64,000 bases of DNA from Taudactylus pleione (Eukaryota; Chordata; Amphibia; Anura; Myobatrachidae), in the NCBI GenBank assembly GCA_031769625.1, contig JAUIMM010000702.1, positions 4,582,001-4,646,000 of the forward strand, given 5' to 3'. This document shows, one piece after another, positions 1 through 10,986 of the stretch (position 1 is the stretch's first letter; every line of letters begins with the position of its first letter). A program made the position numbers and the translations under genes. Below the pieces are notes generated by a model that saw only the letters and a list, made by a program, of their open reading frames with translations, was not told the origin of the DNA and did no database searches.

Positions 1-224
1 CTGGGGGACAAAATTAAAATTGTAGGAGGGGCAGTTATGGGTCATAATTGTGTGAAGAGGGGGCAGAGTCTAAATCCGCAGGATAGCTTAGTGGCCCTCA
101 GCTTCGTTTACTTTTTTTAATGTGGCCCACACTGCCTTAAAGGTTGAAGAACTTCTTTAGGATTGACATGATCCTCCTCAGCTGAGATCTGACTCTCAAA
201 CTTCAAGGAGCCTGTATACATCCG
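1..224. other. Unassigned left edge leading into L1 ORF2
   Basis: No gene or repeat boundary is recognised in the first ~150 bases. The last part probably already belongs to the L1-like element, because the readable endonuclease C-terminus begins immediately after it without an obvious junction. Confidence 0.3.
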
Positions 225-2284
225 ATGATTTGGTCTGACTACAGTCCAATCACTGCTGACCTTTTGATCCTTGCATCTCGCCCCCTTCCTTCTAGTTGGA
301 GGTTAAGTGAGTCTCTCTTACATAATCCAGAATGTCTCCAGCGAATGAGGACCCTCTTAACTGAATATTTTAAATTAAATTGTCATCCTGATGCTTCTCC
401 TATGACCCTGTGGGAAGCCCATAAGGTGGTTATACGGGGTCATCTTATCAGTATGGCCTCCCGTCATAAAAAGTTCAGTGAGTCCCAGTATCGCTCCATA
501 ACTATTAAACTTCAGGACCTGAAGCGGCAACACAGACTTTGTCCTGCTCAGGTGATTTTGGACCAACTTACCAAGGTCAAACCTGACTTGTCTCTACTCC
601 TCTCTGAGCGTATGGCTAGGGCACTGCAACGCTTAAAGCAGACGTTCTACGAACGAGAGGGGCAACAGGGCGGACAGACTTCTTGCTTATAGCCTGAGAG
701 AGACACATTCACAAAATTATATTTTAGTGTTTAAAACTTTATCTGGCACCCTTAATTATACTCCTGAGGTTATTAGTCAGGAATTCCACTCCTTTTCTTC
801 CAAACTATATAATTTGAATAGCTCAGACTCAGGCCCTCACCCCTCAGTGGATACGAGTGCTGAGTTTCTCCACCGCGCCCAGCTTCCTAAGCTTTCTCAA
901 CAGGCAGCTGCTCAACTGAATTTAGATATAATGGACAAGGAGATCATTGAGGTCCTTAAGGCCCATAAATCCTCTAAAGCTCCTGGTCCTGACTAATTCT
1001 CCGCAATCTACTATAAGAAATTCTCGGCTGTCCTGCTTCCCCACCTCCGTTCTTTATTTAATGCTATCCTACATGAGGCTTCTTTCTCTAAAACAATGTT
1101 GGAAGCGAGAATCATAGTGATACATAAGGAGGGGAAAGACCCACATGATTGTGCCAGTTAAAGACCAATCTCTCTATTTAATTCTGATATTAAACTTTCC
1201 GCTAAAATTTTGGCAACACAGTTGAATGGTGTCCTGCCTGACCTGATACATTTTGACCAGGTAGGATCCATTCCAGACCATCAGGCCAGGGATAACACCA
1301 GTAGAGCTATTGATCTCATCCAAATTATTAACCGTAGGCAGGCTCCCTCGCCCATGTTGTTTTTAGATGCCGAAAAGGCTTTCAACAGCATTTCATGGTC
1401 TTTTTTATTTAATGCCCTGATGCCCTGAAGACCTATGGACTTTCAGCTGAATTTCTCATGGGTGTCTCTGCTTTATATTCATCTCTTATGGCCTGAGTTC
1501 TTACAAACAGGTTCCTTTCTGAACCTATACCATTATTTAATGGTACTAGTCAGGGGAGCCCGCTGTTGCCCCTGGTCTATTCCCTAGTAATTGAACCATT
1601 AGCCGCTATGATTCGGCAATCTAAGTCTGTACATGGAGTAGAGGTGGGATCTTGCAAATTATTATTTGCAGATGATGTTCTGCTCTCCCTCACACATCCT
1701 CAAACCTCATTTCTGACCCTCTATAGTCTTATGGAAAAATATGAGACTCCGGTTATAAAATCATTTTTTCCAAGTCAGAAGCTATGTTGCTACATGTCCC
1801 TTCTCAGATGAAAGCTCCTCTCCTTTCCACTTCTACTTTTAAATGGCAGGACCATGAAATTAAGTATGATTCCCTATACCATGAAAATTTCCCACAGTTC
1901 CTGGCCAAGATTAATCGAGACTTTGTAGTTTGGCGGAGGCTCATCATATCCTGGCTGGTGAGGATCATTGCTATCAAGATGTACCCAGTCCCTAGACTCG
2001 TTTATCTATTTCAAACCCTTCCTGTCAAAATCTCAAACAAGATTTGAATAAAGACCTTCAATCCTCTTTTATACGGTATATCTGGAGTGTTAGACCCCCT
2101 TGAGTTGCTCTGAGTATTCTTAAGCAGGCTAGATCTGGAGGTGGTAGGGGATTTCCAGACATTAAATTTTCTTATTTAGCTAGTCATTTAAGCCAAATAG
2201 CGGCTACCTTTGCCCTATCTGATTTTATAGCTTGGGTAGGTCTGGAAGCTAGTTATCTGGGTGTGTGTTGTTTGGCTTCTGTCT
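225..2284 (+). pseudogene. L1-like LINE ORF2, 5' part (endonuclease end to RT thumb), decayed
   Basis: This is the front part of an L1/Tx1-type ORF2, the endonuclease-reverse transcriptase of a non-LTR retrotransposon. Translation starts in the endonuclease C-terminus (SDYSPIT at ~235) and runs through the linker to the RT. The RT shows SSKAPGPD (~970), RPIS (~1165), FLDAEKAF (~1360), a SQGSP-like block (~1550) and the catalytic FADDV (~1668). The thumb follows (GGGRGFPDI, ~2140). Many stops and frameshifts break it (for example near 996, 1158, 1428 and 2047), so it is dead. At 2285 the frame is cut by ERV P1, and the same ORF resumes at 13825 after the provirus. The 5' end, with ORF1 and most of the endonuclease, is missing. 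Confidence 0.87.
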
Positions 2285-2288
2285 GGGG

Positions 2289-3366
2289 TGTCGAAGCCGG
2301 ATAATTGGCTGAGACAGGATCGGTTTAAAATTAAATTTGTGCGACGTCATTTTGCAAATGACAATGAGACGCCATTTTGCGACTGGCCGCACAGCGCCAT
2401 TTTAGTGAATCTCGCCCATTATAAGTACATACGGCGATGCTATTATTTAGCGTCGTGCGATTCCCATGCAATAGAGAGAAGTTGAAAGTCCTCACCATAT
2501 AGATACAGACAGTCACTAAAACATATAAAATGATTAACCCTGCAAAACACGTACCATGGTGTACTCCACAAACATGTACACGCACAACGCTAACTAGTGT
2601 CTTTTCCCAAAACCCCAATACTTACACACTGCACACTTACATAAAAGGTTCTCTAGTATTACAGTGTAATATTCAAGGTTTATTCAGTATTATTAATGTT
2701 GTGAAATAAATGTCATTTGATATGTAAGGTTTAGTACATGGTAAGCAGACCATGTTTGGTGTTGTACTGATCCACTGTGTCTTTGCAGATTTCCGGTACC
2801 ATCAGTGAGAAGATCGCAAAATGTGTCTGCAAACTATGGACTATAGAGAGTTAAACATTAAAATTCACTCTGTAATGTTACCAGCTTAGATTTAGTAAGC
2901 AGCATGAGAAAGGACACAAAGGGCTGTTGGAGCTGGTTTGTGTCCATTCTAATTGACCTATGAACTATACTGTAACAGAAGAACCAGGAAGAAGAACCAA
3001 TGGAATCATGCCAAACTGTTCTATTGTATTGCCTATCCATGTAAGAGTATATATGTGGGCTCCCTAAACTTGGATGCCAGTCTTCTTGCCTTGCTGATGA
3101 CGGAGGTTTCTATATTGATGTCGGTATCTGGGTCCAGAGCGCATGCATATCTAACAACAGTACCTTGGGTCTGTATGATTTATTTGCGCTAATTGTATTT
3201 AGATCACAGCGTGTAACCATCTGTTTTTATATTGAATAATAACTTGTTGTGCTTTGGAACCACACTCAAAGTCTGAAAGCATTTATTTCTTGTGCAAGTT
3301 ATTATGCTAAATAGCGACAGTTTTAGAAGGTATAGGTAGGTAGGAATCAATAGGTAGGAATCCATA
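2289..3366 (+). repeat. P1 5' LTR
   Basis: The LTR starts TGTCGAAGCCGGATAATTGG, which matches the start of the P2 and N LTRs. It ends ...GGAATCCATA, two bases before the primer site; the 3' copy has the same end. U3 has two CGCCATTTT boxes at 2370-2378 and 2395-2403. The end reads ATA rather than the usual CA, but this is the boundary that leaves a GGGG target duplication on both sides. Confidence 0.8.
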
Positions 3367-3368
3367 GT

Positions 3369-3386
3369 TGGGGGCTCGCAACCGGT
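3369..3386 (+). promoter_or_regulatory. P1 primer-binding site, tRNA-Pro type
   Basis: TGGGGGCTCGCAACCGGT lies two bases after the LTR end. Its first ten bases equal the proline primer site known from murine leukaemia viruses, and the two-base gap is also the usual arrangement. It would have primed minus-strand DNA synthesis. Confidence 0.75.
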
Positions 3387-4313
3387 TACTTGGTAACACT
3401 CAGTCAGCAATCTCTCAGCAAAAGGGTGGAGGCACCATAGCAGGAGAACGCATTGTGCCTTAAAAAATTTGCTATCACTTTGTTGCTGAGAGTCCGCTTC
3501 CCGTTATTGTGGCTTAAGGAGCACTGATTAAGAATCCAGGGACAAGGAAGGAAAAAGTTTGTCTTCCTTCATTGATAGATTTTTATGTTTAAAAGGGGAA
3601 GTCGCACAATAGGGTAAGGATAATAATACGTTTTGTGTAGTAGTCGCATTATTGTGTATGCGACTAGTCGCACAATAGCATATACGTATTTCCTGTATTG
3701 CTGCCACGTGTTTTAAACAAAGCCATTGAGAGTGCACGGTGATATTGGTAGATAGCATTGTTGTAAATACCTTGATCAGTGTTGCCATAGTCTGGGAAAA
3801 TGTGTATTTTTCTGCGCAGGAAAAGGGTGTGTAACAGTGAATATTTGATGGTAGGGATAACATGTTCCCTAGTTAAGGGTATCGTATGACCCTTAAGTGG
3901 TAGGCGCCTTGTGCCGGCCTAGTGGCTCGGTAGTAGATACCGCAGTCTATACACATAAGCAGGTGTAGTTGTTGTCTTTGTTGTAGGTATCGGCTCCCAG
4001 TGTGATTACAGTATTCAGTGATCAGTTAGGGTTATTTGAGCATTGTAATTGAACCGCACAGTTTTTGCTAAATTGCGATTGTGAACTGAGCAGAGGGTGG
4101 ACGAAATCACTGAAAAGGATAGGTGTTATTGGAATGCCTACATGCTAGCAGTTGAAAGGTAGTCAAAAAGGGATTAGGTGCATCGAAGCAGCCTGGTTAT
4201 TCTTCCATAGGTGTGTGGGCGCATCCTGTTAATATTGTCCGCAGGTAAGTGAAAGTATCTTGACTGTCTTTCACCAGTTTAAATCTCTATTGAAAAGCTT
4301 AGGGTTCTCCCAG
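3387..4313 (+). other. P1 leader with major splice donor
   Basis: This is the untranslated region between primer site and gag. A strong 5' splice site, CAG|GTAAGT, lies at 4242-4250 with the cut after 4244. P2 has the same donor at the equivalent place (cut after 29239 on its strand), so it is probably the donor for the spliced env mRNA. No gene is seen in it. Confidence 0.6.
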
Positions 4314-6610
4314 ATGGGAGCCAAGCAAACCGTAGAGATGTTAGAGGATGTGCTGTTGTTGGAAGTGCCGCTTGGGTTGGCACGGCATATTATGCATACT
4401 AAGTACGGTGCTTATGCAATTAAGTACTGTGATGTATGGTGTAAAATGATGATGAAGAGTGTTAGACAGTTCCCCAGAATTGGCAGCTTTGATAAGGAGG
4501 TATTGAACAATGTCCGAGATAGCATCTGTATGGTGCGCTCTCGAATGAAAAAGGTAAAATATAATGAGTGTTTAAAATTATGGCAGCGTGAGGGGGATGC
4601 GTGGCTTAAAGGTGTGCAAACTAGCATCGCGAGCACGTTACCGGAGAGTACACACACAGCGCTGAACTGCGGTGCGTGCGCGCAGCGAGATAGCGCGCAA
4701 CGTACAGCAAGGTAGCGTTGTGGAAGGTATTGCCAGTGGTTCACGCACACCATCACTACCCTATGCGGATGGGTTGCAGGTACAGTCATTGTAAAAACCC
4801 ATAAAAATTTAACAAGTAACTTGTACCCTCTCTTGCGAAATCACAAAGAAAATGTTTATGATGTAGATGATGAACCTGTTGTTATGTCTGCCATTTCCCA
4901 TGCTGTACACATGTTAGATGCTCCATCACAACAAGCACAAGTGGTGCCGCCATCTTTATCAGTGATAGTACAGGAAGTGTTAACATCTACTGCACCCGTA
5001 GAGAAAGTTGTTAATCACATATGTAGCAGTAATAGACTCTGGGCCTGATTCAGCGCCGCTCGTAAGTGGCCACTCGTTCGCTCCGAGTGATGTTCGCACA
5101 TCTGTGCATGCATATGGGTCGTAATGCGCATGCGCCAACCAGTCAGTGCGGTCGGAAATCGTGTGTTCGCAAAATAGCGAGTGCCTGCTAATTTGAGTGA
5201 CAGGATGAGGTGTTTGTGGGTGGTAACAGGGGAAGTTGCTTGAAAATGGGGAGTGGAGATCCGAACGCAGGTGTGCCAAACGGTCAAAACGGGCGTTTTA
5301 AGGGTGTGCATAATTAACAAAGCAGCGTCATCGGCCACGTCACTTGGTTGTCTCTTAGCCTGAACTGTTCGCATGATTGCGGTAGGAAAATGCAACCACA
5401 AGCACTGCGAGCAGTTCAGACACCTTTCGATGTACTCGATTAATCTAATAAATAGCAGAGAAGACATATGATGCGAACGGCCAGGGGGCGTTTTCACAAA
5501 ATAGCGAGTGCATGTTTCGTTTGATCGCTTAGACATAGAGGGGTCAACAGACCACAAAGAGCGAGCACTCAATTTAAATATCCGGCCCCTTTTTCTGAAC
5601 GAGCAAGCGCAAATAGTATCCGGCTCTGAATCAGGCCCTCAATCCCCAGCCAGGTAACAAGGTCAAAAATAGCAGTGCGGCTGGTCTGCATCCATCCGGA
5701 CAACAACTGTTCCGAATGGGAATGTGGATGCGAACGGTGTAGTGCCCACAAGGGAGGTAGCAATGCATTGTCCTTGGACAAGAGCGGAGCTAAATTCCAT
5801 AATGAATGATTTCCCTGATCCTAAAAAGGAATTAGCCAAATGCCAAAGATTTTTTAAATATTTGGGTAGTGCTCACGAGCCAACCAATAAGGTTTGGCGA
5901 GTGGTGTTAAGGGCTTGTCTTCCGCACAATACCGACGGATTGCGTATTGGATGGAGATGGTACCGTAACAGACGAGAGTAACCAAGGTAATATTACCTGC
6001 ATAATAACTCAATTGGGTGTATATTTTCCAGTAGTAGTTAACTGGAGTAAAATTTTCACCATAAAACAAAAAGAGAGTGAATCTGCAGAAGTTTATTGTA
6101 ACTGAGCTCTGCAGGGATAGAGGATATTAAAGATAGCACTCATCACAGGGGAATGATCATCACTGTACTTATGGATGGTCTAAAAGAGAATCTAAAGACC
6201 CGAGTTCAGACCTCACTACCTGGCTGGAGAGGAGTTACTGTAGACACTCATAGAATCCGCTATAGAACATGATAAAAATATCCTCAAAAAGAGAGAGACC
6301 CAGAGCGAGAAGCTAATGGCTGTTAGTATTCAAGCTCTAGAAGGAATGACTGTAACACCAGACAAACATGCACTTGCACAGCTACACGTCCTCACCAATC
6401 CTGCACCACCACAAACACAGCCCTACCCCACTTATCACACACCATACTACCCACAACCACCATATTACCCTCAACATCCTTATCCACACCTACAATCTTT
6501 CCCTACCACATAACCCACACAGCAACCCTTTCACCCACCCCACTCAAGAAGGTGCTTTAACTGCAACCAAGTGGGACATGTAAGTACTAAGTAGGAAGTG
6601 TAAGGTGTGT
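4314..6610 (+). pseudogene. gag: P1 gag, interrupted by MITE A1
   Basis: This is a Gag polyprotein relic. The start is set at the ATG at 4314 because it begins Met-Gly-Ala, the N-myristoylation form, and P2 gag begins Met-Gly-Asp at the same place. Matrix runs to ~4715, where a small insertion relative to P2 causes a stop; it stays readable at 4821-5040. MITE A1 then splits the gene (5041-5638). Capsid resumes at ~5724 (CPWTRAELNSIMNDFPDPKK) and has further frameshifts near 5980 and 6100. A proline-rich stretch follows (6400-6510). The single zinc knuckle starts at ~6551 (CFNCNQVGH), but a frameshift hits before its last cysteine. Sequence is lost where fragment N begins. Confidence 0.82.
5041..5638. 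mobile_element. MITE A1 (long subfamily A-I)
   Basis: Inverted-repeat element of ~600 bp with ends GGGCCTGATTCAG and CTGAATCAGGCCC. The flanks are TCT on the left and TCA on the right, a 3-bp target duplication with one change. It has no coding capacity. Close relatives are at 22849 and 45373. It disrupts P1 gag. Confidence 0.85.
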
Positions 6611-6617
6611 AATATCA

Positions 6618-7766
6618 TGATCAAACCTTGGTACCATCCTGCCTATACCTTCTAAATCCTGTGTATACCTTCTAAAATTGTCGCTATTAGCGTAATGAGT
6701 CATACAGTAAATAAATGCCTTCAGACTTTGAATGTGTTTCCAAAGCACAAAAGGTTATTATTCAACATAAAAACAGTAGGTTACATGCTGTGATCTAAAG
6801 ACAATTTAAAGCAAATAAATCATACAGACCCAAGGTACAGTTGCTATATACGCACGCGCTCTGGCCCAGATACCGGTATCAGCAAGAAACCTTCGTCAAC
6901 AGCATCAGCAAGAAGACTCCCCACTGGGGTCAGAGAGCGCACATATATACCCTTGATGGGATTTGGAAATACAATAGATAAATTTGGCATGATTCCATTG
7001 GTTCTTCTTAAAGGTGTCTTGGTTACAGGGTCGTTTATTGGACAATTTCAAATGGACACAAACGGCCTCCAACCGCCCTTTGTATTCTTTTCCCCCCTGC
7101 ATGCAAATCTAAGCTGCTAACATTACAGAGTACATTTTTAATGTTTTAACTCTCTATAGTCCATAGTTTGCAGACGCAGGTTCCGATCTTCTCACCGATG
7201 GTACCGGGAATCTGTGGAGACACAGTGGATCAGTGCAGCACCAGACATGGTCTTCTTACCATGTACTAACCCTTAGATATCAAATAACCTTTATTACACA
7301 ACATGAATAATCCCTGAATAAACCTTGAATATTACACTTTAATACTAGGGAACCTTTTATGTAATTTGTGTATGTGTAAGTGTAAGAGAATATTGCATAA
7401 AGTTGCTAATATGTGTGGTGCGTTTATTACTACACCTGTCCATATGTGGGGGTCTCTCCATTTACATGCAAAAACACCCACTGTATCCTGGTGTATTGTT
7501 TTTCTAATTACTTTTCTCAGGAAGCTGTTTTACTAAACCCTGCGTGAATACTGTGTTTGTTATGGTATTTTTTATGCAAGGTTGTCCTTAGAATGGGCTT
7601 GTATACATCAGAGTATGGTTTCTGAAAGGATTATTAAAACATCGCTATATGTACTTAGCTTGTGATTTGTAACTTAAAATTGCGCTGGGTGATCAGTCGC
7701 AAAATGGTGTCTTGCAGATTCCGATTGTAAACAGATTCTGTCTCAGCTGATTATCCGGCTTTGACA
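6618..7766 (-). repeat. N 3' LTR
   Basis: The right boundary, ...TTTGACA at 7766, matches the LTR start of P1 and P2 on the minus strand (TGTCAAAGCCGGATAATCAG). The left boundary is placed at TGATCA (6618) to give TG...CA ends, but it could lie within about 30 bases. The body matches P1 and P2 LTRs in the U5/R part, for example CCTATACCTTCTAAA and GTCATACAGTAAATAAA. Confidence 0.65.
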
Positions 7767-8163
7767 GTTCCACCCTTTGATAGCTAATCAAACGTTATCA
7801 CAACCTATGTTGAATCTGTTTACCCATGCATGAGAATATACAGTTTAATGTTATATATGGTATGACATGGTTTGGTCATTTGAACCATTTAGATAATGCG
7901 TCTCCAGGAGGGTAAAACAACCCTTATACGCCATCTGCGGATCCTCAAGGGACCATTGGCAGGATGTGGGAACTCATCTCACCTATAAAGGAAGTTTGGA
8001 AAGGGGGATTGGGACCCCAAACAGATCATCATGACAGAAACTCTGGAAGAAAGGACTAGGATGACCACAGCAGACCATTCCATTGCTGGAATCAAAGATC
8101 TACACATTTCTTTAGTTCAGATATCTCATCACACCTTTCAACTTTCCCAGAACAGGCTCGCGA
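7767..8163 (-). pseudogene. env: N post-env tail and env start, env body deleted
   Basis: The stretch beside the LTR (7767-8000) matches the non-coding tail after env in P2, including the CCACCCTTTGATAGC block next to the LTR, which corresponds to the polypurine tract region. At ~8000-8140 it jumps to a short sequence resembling the env start region. Nearly all of env is therefore deleted and no Env domain can be read here. Confidence 0.55.
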
Positions 8164-9640
8164 TCAACAGGTCCTCGTTATCTGCCCCGACTCCGCCCGT
8201 TGGTTGACTTTTTTGCAGTGAGTGGAATGGACCCAGGCATCTCTCTCGGCCACCTTCAAGGATGTGGTACTCATCAGCAACACCTGATATGGACCTTCCC
8301 ACTGATCTACCAGACAACCTGAGTGTAAGAAATTTCGGATCATAACAAATTCTCCAGGTTTGACATCATGATTGTCTGTTTCTAGCATATCAGGTGACAA
8401 CAAACTGTTTTAACTGCTTACTCATTATTATAAGATACTTTACAGTGACCTCATTGTTACCTTTAAGATCTTCCTGTGGACTTATAATCAAATGAGATTG
8501 TCTACCAAACAGAATTTCAAAGGGGGACAAGTTAAGAGGAGGTCTAGGAGTTGTCCTGATACTGTGAAGGACTTACGGTAATGCTTCTGGCCACCCCAGT
8601 CCAGTCTCTGCCATAATTTTATTACCCATCAACTTACACATGCCCTGGACAAGGGGTTACCTTCTATAATGTCCTCGTCATTTACAACTCTCCAGTGTCA
8701 GTTTGTCTTTGACAACTCCCGTTCGTGTAAAAAAATGAATGTAATTTCTCTAAAAGTGTGTATGTCAGGTCTTGCAGTAAGGGTCTGGTTCAGAAAATCC
8801 ATACAATCATGTGCATCAATATGCCCACTGAACTCACTTCCCGCCAGCCACTGGTCTCCCTCCACCCTTTGATCATCACGATGCACATATGGTAATACAT
8901 TGCTGGTTTTAATGTACTGCATCGTTCAACAGTGATGTTTGCAGGTACTGTTAGAGCTAGTTCCTACTTAGTGGACCTAGCCAAAGAGACCTGTCTGGTT
9001 TGGGCAGAATTCAGCAGGGCAGATACAGCATGGGGAGTATAGACAATCATATCATGGCCCAATACCATATCCCCACTTTTACTCACCAATAGAGCAGTCA
9101 CTGCTACACTTCTTAAACACGTTGGGAGTGATCTTGCCACAGTGTCCAATTGTGCACTGTAGTATGCTACGGGCCTACTGGCGTCACCATGTTTTTTTTT
9201 GTGTGAGGTCACCTGTTGCATGCCCATCAGCTTCCGTACAATACAAAAAGGTACAGATTTGCTGCTGGTTGCGTGGCAGTGTCATGTTTTGTATGGCTTG
9301 GGTTTGATCAATAGTCAAATGTCTTAATCCCTGGGTTAGGCAATGTCTCAAGTATTTAACTCTGGACCGGCATGGCTGTAGTTTGTCCTTAGCAACCTTG
9401 TGTCCTGTTTGTGAGAGATGAAGCAACAAAAGTTTAGTATCATTTAAACATGACATAAACGAATCAGAACATAGCAATAAATCGTCTACATATTGTATTA
9501 GAACAGATCCATTGGCAGGTTAAAAGGATTGTAAACAGTCATGTAAGGCCTGAGAGAAGATACTGGGGCTGTCTATGTAACCCTGGGGTAATCGCTGTTG
9601 TGTGGTTGGAGCAGTAGGGAAAGAATGTGGATGAAGCTAA
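8164..9640 (-). pseudogene. pol: N pol remnant (RT, RNase H start, integrase C-terminus)
   Basis: Three parts of a gamma-type Pol survive on the minus strand. RT enters mid-palm at ~9600, with LPQGYIDSPSIFSQALHDC and then the catalytic YVDD at 9481-9492. The thumb ends at ~9250 and the connection (AYYSAQLDTVARSLP) follows to 8964. RNase H is only its first residues, at ~8700. Next come a few residues just upstream of the integrase C-terminal domain and the domain itself (8164-8560; DVKPGEFVMIRNF, STHCKK). Protease, RT fingers, most of RNase H and the integrase zinc-binding and catalytic core are deleted. The parts are in several frames with stops, so it is not functional. Confidence 0.75.
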
Positions 9641-10679
9641 AGATTTTGAGGGTAATATGGTGGCTGAAGATATTTGTGGCTGTGTATGATAAGACTACAA
9701 GTATGACCTGACCCCTAGCGCTGGCTTTCAATCTCCAATACAGGATTTTAAAGCTACTATTGGAGCTGGTGACTGTTGGGATTTTCCTGTATTCTGTGTA
9801 TAACCTCTATGAGGATATACAGGTATTCCCTGGTTTGGGAGTCCTACCCTCTGTACTCTACATCTCTTAGTTATGTGTCCCACTTAGTTGCAGTTATAGC
9901 ACCTTTGTGAGTGGGATCGGTGAAAAAGTTGTTGTGTGGGTTGAGAGGTTGGGAAAGATTGTGGTTGAGGATAAAGACTTTGAGGGTAGTGTGGGTTTGT
10001 GGCTGTGTGTGATAAGTGGGATAGGGTTGTGTTTGTGGCTGAGTGGGATTTGTGAGGGCGTGTAGTTGTTCAGGTGCAGGTGTGTCTGCTGGCTGTGATG
10101 TTACAGTCATTCCTTCTAGAGCTTGGATACGAACAGCCATTAATTTCTTGCTCTGAGTCTCTCTCTTTTTAGAGATGTTTTTGTCATGTTCAATTGCGGA
10201 TTCTATGAGGGTGTCTACAGTGACTCCCCTCCAGCCAGGCTGTGAGGTCTGAACCTGGGTTTTTAGGTTCTCTTTAAGACCATCCATGAGTACGGTGACA
10301 ATCATTCCCCTGTGGTGAGTGCTATCTTTAATATCTTCTAACCCAGTGTACTGGGTGATAGCCTGCAGAGCCCGGTTACAATAATCTTCTGCAGATTCGC
10401 TCTCTTTTTGTTTTATGGTGAATATTTTGCTCCAGTTAACTACTACTGGAAAATATACACCCAATTGAGTTACAATGCAGGAAATGTTACCTTGATTAAC
10501 CTTGTCTGTTAAGGGAACATCTCCATCCAATACACAATCTGTGACAGGCCCTTAACACCACTCGCCAATCTTTATTGGTAGGCTTGTGAGAACTACCCAA
10601 ATTTTTCAAAAATCTTTCACATTTGGCTAATTCCTTTTTTGGATTGGGGAAATCATTCATTATGGAATTTAGCTCCAGA
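9641..10679 (-). pseudogene. gag: N gag, capsid to nucleocapsid, with gag stop codon
   Basis: This 3' half of Gag starts abruptly at 10679 inside capsid (ELNSIMNDFP). A readable stretch follows from 10530 to 9871, covering the capsid C-terminal part (FTIKQKESESAEDYC), a basic segment and a proline/glutamine-rich linker. The zinc knuckle follows at ~9900-9855 and retains the C-X2-C-X4-H-X4-C pattern, though with an internal stop. Just downstream, at 9715-9717, lies a TAG followed by GGG TCA GGT, at the place where P2 has TAA. This looks like the authentic gag terminator of the family. Everything 5' of mid-capsid is missing. Confidence 0.75.
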
Positions 10680-10950
10680 AAAAAACTGTCATGATGTTGA
10701 ACCTGGAGAATTTGTTATGATCAGAAATTTCTTGCGTTCAGGTTGTTTGACTGATCGGTGGGAAGGTCTCTATCAGGTGTTGCTGATGAGTACAGCCTCA
10801 TTGAAGGTGGCAGAGAGAGATACCTGGGTCCATTCCACTCACTGTAAGAAACTCAACAACAACTGGTGGAGATACAAAGCGGAGGCGAGACAGATAACAT
10901 GGACCTGTCGATCGCGAGCTTGTTCCGGGAGGGTTAAAAGGTTGCAGTGA
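10680..10950 (+). pseudogene. pol: P1 integrase C-terminal domain fragment
   Basis: P1 sequence resumes on the plus strand in the integrase C-terminal domain (DVEPGEFVMIRNFLRSGC, then a STHCKKLN end). The same domain is present in N (8164-8403, minus) and P2 (22584-22700, minus). It is followed, as in P2, by the short region leading into env. The sharp switch at 10679/10680 from minus-strand gag to plus-strand integrase marks the deletion end point. Confidence 0.75.
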
Positions 10951-10986
10951 GATATCAGAACTAAAGAAATTTGTAGATCCTTACTA

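Larger units (their letters stand above)
6618..10679 (-). mobile_element. Inverted ERV fragment N inside P1
   Basis: A minus-strand ERV piece of the same broad family. Reading from 10679 downwards it holds gag from mid-capsid through nucleocapsid, the gag stop, a jump into RT (protease and RT fingers deleted), RT-connection, the start of RNase H, integrase C-terminus, the first codons of env, the post-env tail and a 3' LTR. The 5' LTR and the first half of gag are absent at 10679, where P1 integrase begins abruptly. Its capsid region and P1 capsid (5787-6590) form an inverted repeat of ~800 bp. Confidence 0.75.

Noticed and set aside
4260..4313. Upstream TTG as gag start
   Set aside because: The ATG at 4314 gives Met-Gly and agrees with P2. 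The upstream part has the splice donor and is leader.
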